From JADJLQ01 sp034439915 (GTDB taxonomy: Bacteria > Bacteroidota > Bacteroidia > Chitinophagales > Saprospiraceae), in NCBI GenBank assembly GCA_034439915.1, contig JAWXBI010000041.1, positions 1 through 33,051 on the forward strand: DNA of 33,051 nucleotides, read 5' to 3'. How positions within the stretch are numbered: position 1 is the stretch's first letter; each line of letters starts with the position of its first letter. Shown piece by piece: positions 7,783-15,758 of the stretch. A program made the position numbers and the translations under genes. The notes beneath the pieces were generated by a model. The model was not told the DNA's origin. It saw only the letters and a program-made list of their open reading frames with translations, and ran no database searches.

Positions 7783-8122
7783 ATTTATGGGCGTCTTTTT
7801 CCAGGTCAGGTTTATGTTTATATGAGGGGTCGGATCAAATGTATATTGTGCTCTGACCATGATTTTATGATCCTGATCAGGTAATAACCTGATTTTCATG
7901 AGAAATCCTCGATTTTATTTGTTAACTCCCTTGGATTAAGTCAATCCTTTGCCTTTGATATTCAAGTAAATAGAACTAGTTCCCCGGTTAAAAAATAACC
8001 TTCAGATCATCGGGGTATTGAACACCAAAAAACCTGTTCACTATTAGGTTTTCAGGAAACCTCTGTCAGTGGCTATTCCTCCGAATGTTATTTCCTTTAC
8101 AGCGTAATTATAAAATTTAAAT
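7783..8122. other. Divergent intergenic region with inverted repeats
   Basis: This gap separates the DoxX-like gene (minus) and the first YceI gene (plus). No gene is seen. It contains GGTTA/TAACC (7986-7990/7996-8000) and a perfect 7-bp inverted repeat, AAAACCT (8029-8035) and AGGTTTT (8046-8052). These are possible regulator-binding sites or leader hairpins. No perfect TAnnTTTG element was found upstream of 8123. Confidence 0.35.
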
Positions 8123-8701
8123 ATGAAAATTGTTGCTTCATCTATTTTGATCCTCCTCTTCCTCCCTTTTTGGGTTACAGGGCAGGAAACTTACCGAATC
8201 ACCGTATCCAGTCTGGTGATCAAAGGCACCTCCAATGTCCACAAGTGGGAAGCCAAAGTAAATCAATTGAGTGGATCTACTGAATTGATCTTTGAAGGAG
8301 ATCAATTAAAAAGATTAGCAGAATCCAAATTTGATATCCCGGTAAAAGGAATTAAAAGTTCCAAAGGCAATACCATGGATAATAAAATGTATCAGGCCCT
8401 TAAATCTGATGCCTGTGCCAATATTAGTTTTAACCTTTCCAGTGCTACCCTGGATGCCACCGGGTCCACCTTAAAATCTACCGGAACGCTCACTGTAGCC
8501 TGCGCATCCAAAAAAATCGACCTGGTCAGCACCCTGAAAAGTACTGGATCCGGTCAATATTTACTGAGCGGCAGTGTAAAAATGAAAATGACTGATTTCG
8601 GGATTAAGCCTCCTACCGCCCTGCTTGGCGCGATGGTAACCGGTGACGACATTACCATTGAATACGAAGTCAACTTAATTAAAGACAAATCCAATTTTTA
8701 A
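8123..8701 (+). CDS. YceI-like periplasmic lipocalin-type protein (first copy)
   Basis: The 192-aa product has a signal peptide (about 1-20, ending FWVTGQ) and then the YceI pattern: strands around VIKGTSNVHKWEAKV, a middle segment with MDNKMYQALKSDA and ISFNLS, and the C-terminal block KMKMTDFGIKPPTALLGAM followed by GDDITIEYEV. YceI proteins form a beta-barrel that binds a long amphipathic lipid such as an isoprenoid, and act in the periplasm or are secreted. The gene lies 17 nt before the outer-membrane porin gene, so they are very probably co-transcribed. A second, diverged YceI gene follows the porin. The ligand is unknown. Confidence 0.88.
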   Translation: MKIVASSILILLFLPFWVTGQETYRITVSSLVIKGTSNVHKWEAKVNQLSGSTELIFEGDQLKRLAESKFDIPVKGIKSSKGNTMDNKMYQALKSDACANISFNLSSATLDATGSTLKSTGTLTVACASKKIDLVSTLKSTGSGQYLLSGSVKMKMTDFGIKPPTALLGAMVTGDDITIEYEVNLIKDKSNF

Positions 8702-8718
8702 TCAATAAACTACCTATT

Positions 8719-10095
8719 ATGAAAAATTCAACTAAACTGTTGTTTTTTGCCCTGGTCCTCGCCACTGCAAACCTATTCAGTCAGACCAGTGATATCCAAT
8801 ATTCACGGCCCTGGAACAAAGATGGTATCAATATATTTGAACCAGCTAAACACGCTGAACAATCTGAGTTTTCGGGATTTAAACTGAGAATAGGCGGATC
8901 ATTTACCCAGGATTATCAAAACCTGACCCATTCCAACAAACCTTCTAAAACGGCAAATTTGTTGTATGGGGTAGCAAAAAAAGAAGACTCCACTAAAGTA
9001 ACCCTCGAAGGCTTTAACCTGGCCATGGCTAATCTGAATTTTGATTTTCAAATTGAAGATGGTATCCGGGTTTCCCTTGAAAACTATATGTCAAGCCGGC
9101 ACCACTCTGAATTCTGGGTAAAAGGCGGATATATACAAATTGACAAGCTGCCTATGTTTGGAAATCCCCAATGGTTTACAGATTATGTCCGCGTTAAAAT
9201 CGGGCATTTTACCCCAAATTTCGGCGATATGCATTTCCGTAGAACAGACGGGGGCAACTCCATGTTTAATCCTTATGTAGAGAACTACATCCTGGATGCT
9301 TTCTCTACTGAAATAGGTGGTGAAGTATATCTCTTCCCAACCAAAAACCTGATGGGTATGGTTGGTATGACTTCCGGTTATATCAATGGCAACATCGAAT
9401 ATTTCCCTCAAGTTGTCAATGGATCAGGTGTGGTACCTACCAAAAAATCCCCATCGATATATGCCAAACTGGCTTTTGATAAAAACGTTGATGATCTCCG
9501 TTTCAGATTATCCGCTTCGGTGTACAATAATCCTAACATTTCAAGAAATACATTATATGCCGGTGACCGTACGGGTTCTCATTATTTCCTGGTCATGGAA
9601 CCTGCGATTACCGGTAGTGCAGCCACCACTGCTTCAGCCCAGTTTTCATCAGGGAGGTTTAGTCCTGATGTCCCCAACAGAGTGACCGCGATGATGATTA
9701 ATCCATTCGTGAAATACAAAGGCTTAGAATTTATCGGATCTTACGAAACGGTTTCCGGTAGCAACTACGCCGATGTCAAAGAAGGCAAATGGCTGAAAAG
9801 GCAATTCACTCAATATGCTGCAGAGGTAAACTACCGATTTTTAAATCAAGAACAAGCTTATGTCGGAATCCGTCAGACAGGAATGTCCGGTGAACCCCGC
9901 GGAATTTTAAACAATGGAGCGCAGGCAAAAGTCAATGTCAGCCGGACAGCCATAGCAGCCGGCTGGTTTCCAACCAAAAACCTGTTACTGAAAACCGAGT
10001 ATGTAAATCAAACCTATAAAGATTTCCCAACAACAGATTACCGGTTTGGTGGCAAATTTAGTGGATTTGTAATTGAAGCCGTCGTAGGTTTCTGA
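8719..10095 (+). CDS. Outer-membrane beta-barrel porin-like protein
   Basis: The 458-aa product starts with a signal peptide (MKNSTKLLFFALVLATANLFSQ, about residues 1-22). The mature part alternates aromatic and polar residues in many amphipathic strands and ends in GFVIEAVVGF, the terminal phenylalanine typical of outer-membrane barrels. Segments such as YVRVKIGHFTPNFGDMHFRR and AEVNYRFLNQEQAYVGIRQ resemble phosphate-selective/OprP-like or related porin families of Bacteroidota; the exact family is not certain. It lies between two YceI genes and is followed by a strong hairpin terminator. A role in uptake or export of a small or lipid-like molecule with YceI is an inference from context. Confidence 0.8.
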   Translation: MKNSTKLLFFALVLATANLFSQTSDIQYSRPWNKDGINIFEPAKHAEQSEFSGFKLRIGGSFTQDYQNLTHSNKPSKTANLLYGVAKKEDSTKVTLEGFNLAMANLNFDFQIEDGIRVSLENYMSSRHHSEFWVKGGYIQIDKLPMFGNPQWFTDYVRVKIGHFTPNFGDMHFRRTDGGNSMFNPYVENYILDAFSTEIGGEVYLFPTKNLMGMVGMTSGYINGNIEYFPQVVNGSGVVPTKKSPSIYAKLAFDKNVDDLRFRLSASVYNNPNISRNTLYAGDRTGSHYFLVMEPAITGSAATTASAQFSSGRFSPDVPNRVTAMMINPFVKYKGLEFIGSYETVSGSNYADVKEGKWLKRQFTQYAAEVNYRFLNQEQAYVGIRQTGMSGEPRGILNNGAQAKVNVSRTAIAAGWFPTKNLLLKTEYVNQTYKDFPTTDYRFGGKFSGFVIEAVVGF

Positions 10096-10107
10096 TTTTT
10101 TAAATAA

Positions 10108-10142
10108 AGGGTAAGGTGTGACTACCTTACCCTCATTTTTTT
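10108..10142 (+). terminator. Rho-independent terminator after the porin gene
   Basis: A 10-bp perfect stem (10108-10117 with 10124-10133, core GGGTAAGG/CCTTACCC) with a 6-nt loop is followed by CA and seven T residues (10136-10142). It is the clearest terminator in the window. It ends only 3 nt before the ATG of the next gene at 10146. Confidence 0.88.
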
Positions 10143-10145
10143 AAT

Positions 10146-10769
10146 ATGATTGTTTTCCTTTTAATACTGAATTTAATTTCCCTTTCCTCCGATTCCATAT
10201 CAACGGGTGAAGGGAAATTTAAAATCCTCCCGGCCAGCAGGGTCTATCTGGAAGGCACGACGAACGTGAATAAATTCAAGTGTGATTGTGGAAACAATTT
10301 TGAAAGCAGTAGCTATCACCTCCGGAACATCGAAGGCAATAAAATGGAATTTTCCAACACCCTGTTGTCTTTGACTATTGAATTCTTTGATTGTAAAAAC
10401 AGGAAGATGGACCGCGATTTACAAAAAGCGTTAAAAGCAGACCAATTCCCTACCGTTCGAATTCAATTGGAAAACATCACCCTCGCTAAGGGTCATCTGA
10501 CCGGTATCGAAACAGGCAATTGGACCCTGGCCAACGCCCTGGTCAATATTTCCCTGGCTGGTGTCACCCGCCAACATTTAATTCCGGTTAAGGCTAAAAA
10601 AGGGGTACACCATCAATTCCATTTTACCGGCCATCAAACTATGAATATGACGGATTTTAATGTCACACCCCCGGATGCTTTGTTTGGTATGATCAAGGCA
10701 AATGATCCCATCACTTTCTATTTTGACCTGGTGTTAGAGTTAGAACAACACCCTGGCCTGTTACAATAA
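10146..10769 (+). CDS. YceI-like protein (second copy)
   Basis: A 207-aa exported protein with a short hydrophobic N-terminus (MIVFLLILNLISLSSDS) that may act as a signal peptide. It shares the YceI layout with the 8123 gene: VYLEGTTNVNKFKCDC near the start, MDRDLQKALKADQFPTVRI in the middle, and MNMTDFNVTPPDALFGMIKA plus DPITFYFDL near the end. Two cysteines close together (FKCDCGN) are absent from the first copy. Overall similarity to the first copy is limited, so the duplication is old or the copies were recruited independently. Its ATG follows the T tract of a terminator by 3 nt, so expression depends on read-through or an unseen promoter overlapping the hairpin. Confidence 0.83.
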   Translation: MIVFLLILNLISLSSDSISTGEGKFKILPASRVYLEGTTNVNKFKCDCGNNFESSSYHLRNIEGNKMEFSNTLLSLTIEFFDCKNRKMDRDLQKALKADQFPTVRIQLENITLAKGHLTGIETGNWTLANALVNISLAGVTRQHLIPVKAKKGVHHQFHFTGHQTMNMTDFNVTPPDALFGMIKANDPITFYFDLVLELEQHPGLLQ

Positions 10770-10801
10770 ATAATTCAAGCATTAAATAATTAATTAGACT
10801 T

Positions 10802-11209
10802 ATGAAAAAAATAATACTAAAAGGATTGACCGCTGGTACGGTGCTGCTCATAGTAAGTTATCTGGCGCTTTACCTTCTGGTCCTGCTTTTCCCCGGGATT
10901 GCTGAACAATATTATGACCCTATTTTCAGTCTGGAAGGGAACAAAACATGGATGTTTTTTTTACATCCATTTATAATAAGTTTTGCCCTGGCCTGGTTTT
11001 GGAGCCGGTTTAAAACGTTGTTCAATGGCAGTTACTGGTTTCGGGGTCTGGAAGTGGGCTTGGTGTATGGTCTCATCGCTATACTACCCAGTATGTGGAT
11101 GATCTACAGTGCCCTCTCTGTTTCTCTAACCATGGTAATTTCCTGGGGCATATATGGCCTAATGCAGGCCGTGATCGCTGGAATCATTTCCGCCAGGTTA
11201 AGTCCTTAG
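10802..11209 (+). CDS. Small four-helix membrane protein of unknown function
   Basis: The 135-aa product has four hydrophobic segments at about 8-32, 50-68, 80-102 and 108-132 (for example GTVLLIVSYLALYLLVLLF and GIYGLMQAVIAGIIS). No motif with a known function was recognised. It starts 32 nt after the second YceI gene, and the four genes from 8123 to 11209 run in one direction, so it probably belongs to the same envelope cassette. The G-rich C-terminal helix resembles small uncharacterised Bacteroidota membrane proteins. No function is proposed. Confidence 0.7.
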   Translation: MKKIILKGLTAGTVLLIVSYLALYLLVLLFPGIAEQYYDPIFSLEGNKTWMFFLHPFIISFALAWFWSRFKTLFNGSYWFRGLEVGLVYGLIAILPSMWMIYSALSVSLTMVISWGIYGLMQAVIAGIISARLSP

Positions 11210-11262
11210 TTTGACATTGGGATTCCCGAAATAAATGACGTTTCCGGTAATCTCTTTAGAAT

Positions 11263-11826
11263 TTATTCCAAAGGGACTTCCGGACGAAGTGAAATCGGTT
11301 GAAATCCAATGGGTGTCTTCGTCGGCTGGTCATCGTCATAATCTTCCCATTCGGTAATATTCTTCATAAAAATTTCCAGGTGGCGCAAAATAAATCCCGG
11401 TCGCAATTCTTCAGGCCTCAATATCTCCAGGGTTATTGGGGCCTTCGGTTCACCGTACCCTTCAATGGATGGGTTGAGCACCATGACCATGATCTTTCCA
11501 TTAAACAATTGCTGATAAATCAGGGCCCCATTGGATTTGATCATCGTACGTTTGATATCCGTATCGTCCAGACTCTCGCTAATTCCGCTGTGGCTTTTAC
11601 CCAGGTCCAGCATGACTGATTCGAGGTTTTCGATTTTATCCTGAACCCTTACTTCGGCTTTCAAACCCATATGGGTAATAAACTCATTGAGCACCGATTG
11701 AATCATGGGTTTCATTTGCAGCGGCCAGGCGTTGCGGTATTCTATGGTATTGTTGAGTATCCGCTGGTATTGACCGACTTTTGTCAACAAGGAGCCAAAA
11801 TCAATAGTTGATTTCACTTCGGACAT
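11263..11826 (-). CDS. Hypothetical cytoplasmic protein
   Basis: The 187-aa product has no signal peptide or membrane segment. It is mixed helical/strand and acidic, with features such as FGSLLTKVGQYQRILNNTIE at the start, LIYQQLFNGKIMVMVLNPSI in the centre and an acidic WEDYDDDQPTKTP stretch near 155-167. I do not recognise a family. Orientation and the gap upstream (187 bp to the divergent PIG-L gene) suggest it is a separate transcript. The coding call rests on its length, plausible composition and the absence of a competing frame. Confidence 0.7.
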   Translation of the reverse strand: MSEVKSTIDFGSLLTKVGQYQRILNNTIEYRNAWPLQMKPMIQSVLNEFITHMGLKAEVRVQDKIENLESVMLDLGKSHSGISESLDDTDIKRTMIKSNGALIYQQLFNGKIMVMVLNPSIEGYGEPKAPITLEILRPEELRPGFILRHLEIFMKNITEWEDYDDDQPTKTPIGFQPISLRPEVPLE

Positions 11827-11979
11827 AAGGTATTTATTTAGAAGGTAAGCTACACAAAATACAAAGCTTAAGTTTTTAAACTATCCCGGATGATTTTTTT
11901 TCTTCAAGAATCACCACAGAATTTTAAAACTGTTAAAAACCTTAATAGTTCCGGATCAGAATCCGGGATTTATTTTATA

Positions 11980-11987
11980 TAATTTTG
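11980..11987 (+). promoter_or_regulatory. -7 promoter element before the PIG-L gene
   Basis: TAATTTTG is a perfect match to TAnnTTTG and ends 26 nt before the ATG at 12014. The bases just before the ATG are A/T-rich (ATTTCCAA), the usual substitute for a Shine-Dalgarno sequence in this phylum. Confidence 0.55.
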
Positions 11988-12013
11988 AGCATTCAATTTT
12001 ATTCTATTTCCAA

Positions 12014-14521
12014 ATGAAAAGAGTCCTCTTGTTTTTATTGATCGGTTCTTCATTCGCCGGAATGGCCCAATCTCCCAAAAAAGTTACCTCCGCCGATATC
12101 CATCAATCCATAAAAAAGCTGAATGTATTGGCTTCTGCTTTTTATGTAGCGGCCCATCCTGATGACGAAAACACCCGTTTGATTTCTTTGCTGGCCAATC
12201 AATACAAAGCCAATGTTTATTACTTATCCATGACCCGGGGTGATGGAGGACAAAATCTTATCGGTGCTGAAATCGAAGAACTGTTGGGAGTTATCCGTAC
12301 CAATGAACTGTTACAAGCGAGAAATCTGGATGGCGGCAACCAGTTATTTACCCGGGCCAACGATTTTGGCTATTCAAAAAAGCCGGATGAAACTATGAGG
12401 ACCTGGAACAGAAATGAAGTCCTCAGTGATATTGTCTGGCAAATCAGACGGCTCAAACCGGATATCATCATCAATCGGTTTAAAAACGATACCAGCCGCG
12501 AAAATCATGGCCACCATACCTCTTCAGCCATCTTATCTGCGGAGGCATTTGACCTGACCAATCGCAATGATATATTTCCGGAACAATTAAGCCTGGTGTC
12601 CCCCTGGCAGGCAAGGCGTTTGTATTTTAATACCATCTGGTGGTTTTATGGAAGTGAAGAAGCTTTTAATAAAATGGATAAATCCAAAATGGTCACCATG
12701 GATGCCGGAGTTTATTATCCCTGGCTTGGGAAATCAAACGGGGAAATCGCGGCAGAAAGCAGGAGTATGCATCGCTGTCAGGGGATGGGGGCTCTCGGAA
12801 GCAGGGGCAGCTCACTCGAATACCTGGACCTGCTCAAAGGAGACAAGGCTGCATCCCAGGATAATCCGTTCGCAGGCATAGATATCACCTGGAACAGAGT
12901 AAAAGGCGGAGCCCCGTTAATCCCGTTGATCAATGATATCGATAAAACTTTTCAACATGACAACCCTGCAGCGTCCATTCCAAAATTGAATAAAATATAT
13001 CAGTTTATACAAAATTTGCCGGACGGCCATTGGAAAAGCATCAAATCTGAAGAAATAAAAAACCTTATTGTTCAATGCGCCGGTTTGTATATCGAAGCGG
13101 TGAGCACTATCCATATGGTAGCTCCTGGCGAAAAAACAACCATTACGGCAGAATTGACCAACCGAAGTACCGCACATGTGGTTTTAAAATCAATTGATTT
13201 CTTACCGATGGAAGGTGCTGATACCACCGGATCGATTACCTTGTCGACCAATAAAGTTTGGAAATACAGCCGCCATGTGACCCTACCGGATCAGGTGGAA
13301 AACACCGGAGCATATTGGCTGAGTGAGCCCTGGAAAACCGGGATGTATACGGTCGATGACCAGTCTAAAAGAGGATTGCCCCTGACACCCAGGGAATGTA
13401 AGGTCAGCCTGGAATTGAACATCGAGGGCTATAAGTTTACCCTGGAAAAAGATATCGTCTATAAATGGGTGGATCCGGCAAAAGGGGAATTATACCGTCC
13501 ATTTGAAATCACCACACCTGCCTTTGTCAATCTGGATAGTAAGGTCTATGTATTTGCAGATGATGCCCCTAAAAAAGTAACTGTTCAGGTCAAGTCAGGC
13601 ATTGATAACCTTGCTGCATCCGTATCCTTAAACCTTCCCGCGGGCTGGAGATCTGAACCTGAATCTTTGCCGGTAACCATGAAGTCCAAGGGGAGTGAGC
13701 AGGCATATTCTTTTTTATTGTATCCGTCTCAACAAACTTCGGAGGGGACCGTAAATGCCCAAATTCTGATTAATGGAAAGTCGTACTCCAAAGAACTCAT
13801 TACTATCAATTATGACCACATCCCTTTTCAAACCGTGCAAAAACCAAGCGAAGCCCGCCTGTTAAAACTGGATATCAAAAAAGGGGGTACCCATATTGCC
13901 TATATCAATGGGGCGGGTGATGATGTTGCTAAGTCATTGGAGCAGGTGGGTTATCAGGTGACCATCCTGGCCGATAGGGACCTGACCATCGATCAATTGG
14001 CCAAATTCGATGCGATTGTATTGGGTATACGGGCTTTTAATACCGTGGAAAGATTAAAATACAACCAACCCGTCCTGATGGATTATGTAAAGAACGGAGG
14101 AACCGTGGTAGTCCAATACAACACCAATTTCAGGCTGGTGAGCCAGGATATTGCACCCTATTCACTTAAGTTGGGCAGGGAACGTGTATCCGAAGAAGAT
14201 GCTGAAGTTCGTTTCCTCAAACCAGATCATGCCGTATTGAATATCCCCAATAAACTGACACCAAAGGATTTTGATGGCTGGGTACAGGAAAGAGGTTTAT
14301 ATTACCCTTCAGAATGGGATAAAGAGCATTTCGAAGCTATATTGTCCTCCAATGATGCCGGTGAATCGCCCAAAGACGGCGGATTATTGGTGGCTAAATA
14401 CGGAGATGGAAACTTTGTTTATACCGGTTTGGCTTTTTTCAGGCAATTGCCTTCGGGTGTTCCGGGAGCATACCGCTTATTTGCCAATCTACTTTCACTC
14501 AAAAAGGATCCTAAATCTTAA
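12014..14521 (+). CDS. Exported PIG-L (LmbE) family deacetylase with C-terminal GATase-like domain
   Basis: The 835-aa protein has a signal peptide (about 1-19, ending FAGMAQ). The PIG-L domain (about 38-300) has the zinc motif AHPDDE (His48, Asp50, Asp51) and the second metal site NHGHH (His165-His168). PIG-L enzymes remove N-acetyl groups from sugars such as GlcNAc derivatives. A central region (about 490-610) looks like beta-sandwich repeats, possibly an NPCBM-associated/NEW3-type domain. The C-terminal part (about 620-830: YINGAGDDVAKSLEQVGY, DAIVLGIRAF, LMDYVKNGGTVVVQYN) resembles a class I glutamine amidotransferase-like fold without an evident catalytic Cys. The next gene encodes a 36-aa membrane peptide, and a symporter follows further on. 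Likely role: periplasmic deacetylation of an N-acetylated sugar or glycan; the substrate is unknown. Confidence 0.9.
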   Translation: MKRVLLFLLIGSSFAGMAQSPKKVTSADIHQSIKKLNVLASAFYVAAHPDDENTRLISLLANQYKANVYYLSMTRGDGGQNLIGAEIEELLGVIRTNELLQARNLDGGNQLFTRANDFGYSKKPDETMRTWNRNEVLSDIVWQIRRLKPDIIINRFKNDTSRENHGHHTSSAILSAEAFDLTNRNDIFPEQLSLVSPWQARRLYFNTIWWFYGSEEAFNKMDKSKMVTMDAGVYYPWLGKSNGEIAAESRSMHRCQGMGALGSRGSSLEYLDLLKGDKAASQDNPFAGIDITWNRVKGGAPLIPLINDIDKTFQHDNPAASIPKLNKIYQFIQNLPDGHWKSIKSEEIKNLIVQCAGLYIEAVSTIHMVAPGEKTTITAELTNRSTAHVVLKSIDFLPMEGADTTGSITLSTNKVWKYSRHVTLPDQVENTGAYWLSEPWKTGMYTVDDQSKRGLPLTPRECKVSLELNIEGYKFTLEKDIVYKWVDPAKGELYRPFEITTPAFVNLDSKVYVFADDAPKKVTVQVKSGIDNLAASVSLNLPAGWRSEPESLPVTMKSKGSEQAYSFLLYPSQQTSEGTVNAQILINGKSYSKELITINYDHIPFQTVQKPSEARLLKLDIKKGGTHIAYINGAGDDVAKSLEQVGYQVTILADRDLTIDQLAKFDAIVLGIRAFNTVERLKYNQPVLMDYVKNGGTVVVQYNTNFRLVSQDIAPYSLKLGRERVSEEDAEVRFLKPDHAVLNIPNKLTPKDFDGWVQERGLYYPSEWDKEHFEAILSSNDAGESPKDGGLLVAKYGDGNFVYTGLAFFRQLPSGVPGAYRLFANLLSLKKDPKS

Positions 14522-14525
14522 TGGA

Positions 14526-14636
14526 ATGAAAGAATCCGAAACTCAGATTAATTGGAAGTTTTGGTATTTGCTCATGATGGGTGTATTGGCACTCATCATC
14601 CTCCTGTTGCTGCTCTTATCAAAGAAATATTCCTGA
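14526..14636 (+). CDS. 36-aa single-span membrane peptide
   Basis: A small gene beginning MKESETQINWKFWYLLMMGV, followed by a leucine/isoleucine-rich span and ending LSKKYS. It has a polar N-terminus, a W-K-F-W-Y segment at the membrane edge, one transmembrane helix (about 13-31) and a lysine-rich tail. It starts 4 nt after the PIG-L stop (TAATGGAATGAAA), which suggests coupled expression. Very short proteins of this design (NWKxWYxxL followed by one helix) are often found beside sodium/solute symporters in Bacteroidota, where they may be a small symporter subunit; I state this from recollection of gene neighbourhoods, not from a search. The expected symporter is at 15759, beyond an opposite-strand gene. 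Confidence 0.75.
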   Translation: MKESETQINWKFWYLLMMGVLALIILLLLLLSKKYS

Positions 14637-14696
14637 AAAAAATATACCTCCGGTACTGTAAATGAGTTAAACCCTTGTTTGTCGTAAGTGCTGGGC

Positions 14697-15248
14697 TCAA
14701 CGATCGAGCCGGGAGCGTTTTTCTATCCATTCGATTACCTGACGGGCCCGCTCCCGGGTGGAGCCTGAAACTTCCAGCATTTCAACGCCAAATTCTTCCA
14801 GGGTATCCCTCAGGACAATATCCCGGAGAATTCGATCTACATTAATTCTCCACGCAGTATAAGCAAGTTCAGGCACAGTGATTCTATCCGGATCTTCAAT
14901 AGGAACAAAGACGATAAGATCAAGCCATTCCATACCCTTCATTGCCAGTGCCATCCATTGATGATAATCGGAACTCCCTGGGTCCATCTCAGGGAGTAAA
15001 TAGGCTATAAAGTCAGCCGGACAGCGGTCAAAGATTTGATCTTCCTCACTTTCTTGTATAGATTGAACGGATCGTTGAAGTTGAATTTCAAAATCTTCGC
15101 GGCCAGGTAGCTCCACAAATTCATGGCCTTCTTCTTCCAAAAGATAATAGGGTTCATCCACCGAAAAATAAGCTGGAAGCATCTTGCTCAACTCCTCAAC
15201 GAGGGATGTCTTTCCGGTTTGATGAGATCCGGAGACTGCAATCTTCAT
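14697..15248 (-). CDS. P-loop ATPase/kinase (AAA_28-like)
   Basis: The 183-aa cytoplasmic protein starts with a Walker A motif, GSHQTGKTS (about 7-15). A following IFDRCPADFIAYLL segment (about 73-86) fits the lid-type Asp-Arg motif of nucleotide/metabolite kinases in the AAA_28/AAA_33 group. C-terminal helices are rich in Arg and Glu. The substrate is unknown; the family includes nucleoside and NAD-related kinases as well as uncharacterised ATPases. It is a single-gene unit on the minus strand between the 36-aa peptide and the symporter, whose genes would otherwise be adjacent, so it may have been inserted there. No defence partner genes are nearby. Confidence 0.75.
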   Translation of the reverse strand: MKIAVSGSHQTGKTSLVEELSKMLPAYFSVDEPYYLLEEEGHEFVELPGREDFEIQLQRSVQSIQESEEDQIFDRCPADFIAYLLPEMDPGSSDYHQWMALAMKGMEWLDLIVFVPIEDPDRITVPELAYTAWRINVDRILRDIVLRDTLEEFGVEMLEVSGSTRERARQVIEWIEKRSRLDR

Positions 15249-15758
15249 ATTGACAATCGGTGGTTGGAATGTTGAATAAAATCCATTTCAGGATTGGAAA
15301 ATTAATAATATACACCAGATAACTGCACAAGTATAAGAGAAATAATTTAGGCTTTCAATCCTTAACAAAAGTGGTCCTTGCACTTGTCTCAGGCGATTAA
15401 CTTTGTATCACTTTTCGAATTGACGTTAATGTCAAAATTCAGTCTACCCTTGCTTTGTATCCTTCCAATTTATTAGAATACCCTGAGTCAATAAAATCCT
15501 CCGTTTATGGACTATGTATCGACCGCACTTGCCAAGTTTTATACACCCGGGAAAGGCCCGGGGAGCAGACTTCGGCTAAAGTTCTATACTAATCCACCAA
15601 TGTATAAATAATAGAGTTCATAAAACAGAGGAGTTCGAAGATCTGTGCATAGGCTTCCTATCAAAATTAATCAGCTGCTTGAAAACCAATATCTTAAGTT
15701 TTCGATAACAACCTCACTTACACAATTTCCTTATCAGAAATTTATCTTTGCCTCATCC
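15249..15758. other. Long intergenic region upstream of the symporter
   Basis: About 510 bp between the divergent kinase and symporter genes with no supported coding sequence. It has a palindrome-like site TTGACGTTAATGTCAA (15420-15435), a G/C-rich hairpin CCCGGG-AAAGG-CCCGGG (15546-15562), and a segment (15526-15595) that resembles 5017-5135 in the other large gap. An ATG at 15645 is in frame with the symporter but lies upstream of the inferred promoter. Confidence 0.5.
15743..15750 (+). promoter_or_regulatory. -7 promoter element directly before the symporter start
   Basis: TATCTTTG, a perfect TAnnTTTG match, ends 8 nt before the ATG at 15759. Transcription would start at or next to the ATG, giving a leaderless or near-leaderless message. 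This decides the start: the in-frame ATG at 15645 lies upstream of the promoter. No clear -33 TTG is visible. Confidence 0.6.

Noticed and set aside
7783..7899. Upstream ATG extending the DoxX-like protein by 39 residues
   Set aside because: The extra residues are polar and unlike the family; the start at 7782 fits the DoxX N-terminus.
14697..15248. The P-loop ATPase as part of an anti-phage defence system
   Set aside because: No partner effector or nuclease gene is adjacent, and the sequence fits a small-metabolite kinase/AAA_28 type.
15645..15758. Upstream ATG extending the symporter by 38 residues
   Set aside because: A perfect -7 element (15743-15750) lies inside the extension, and the residues do not resemble a symporter N-terminus.
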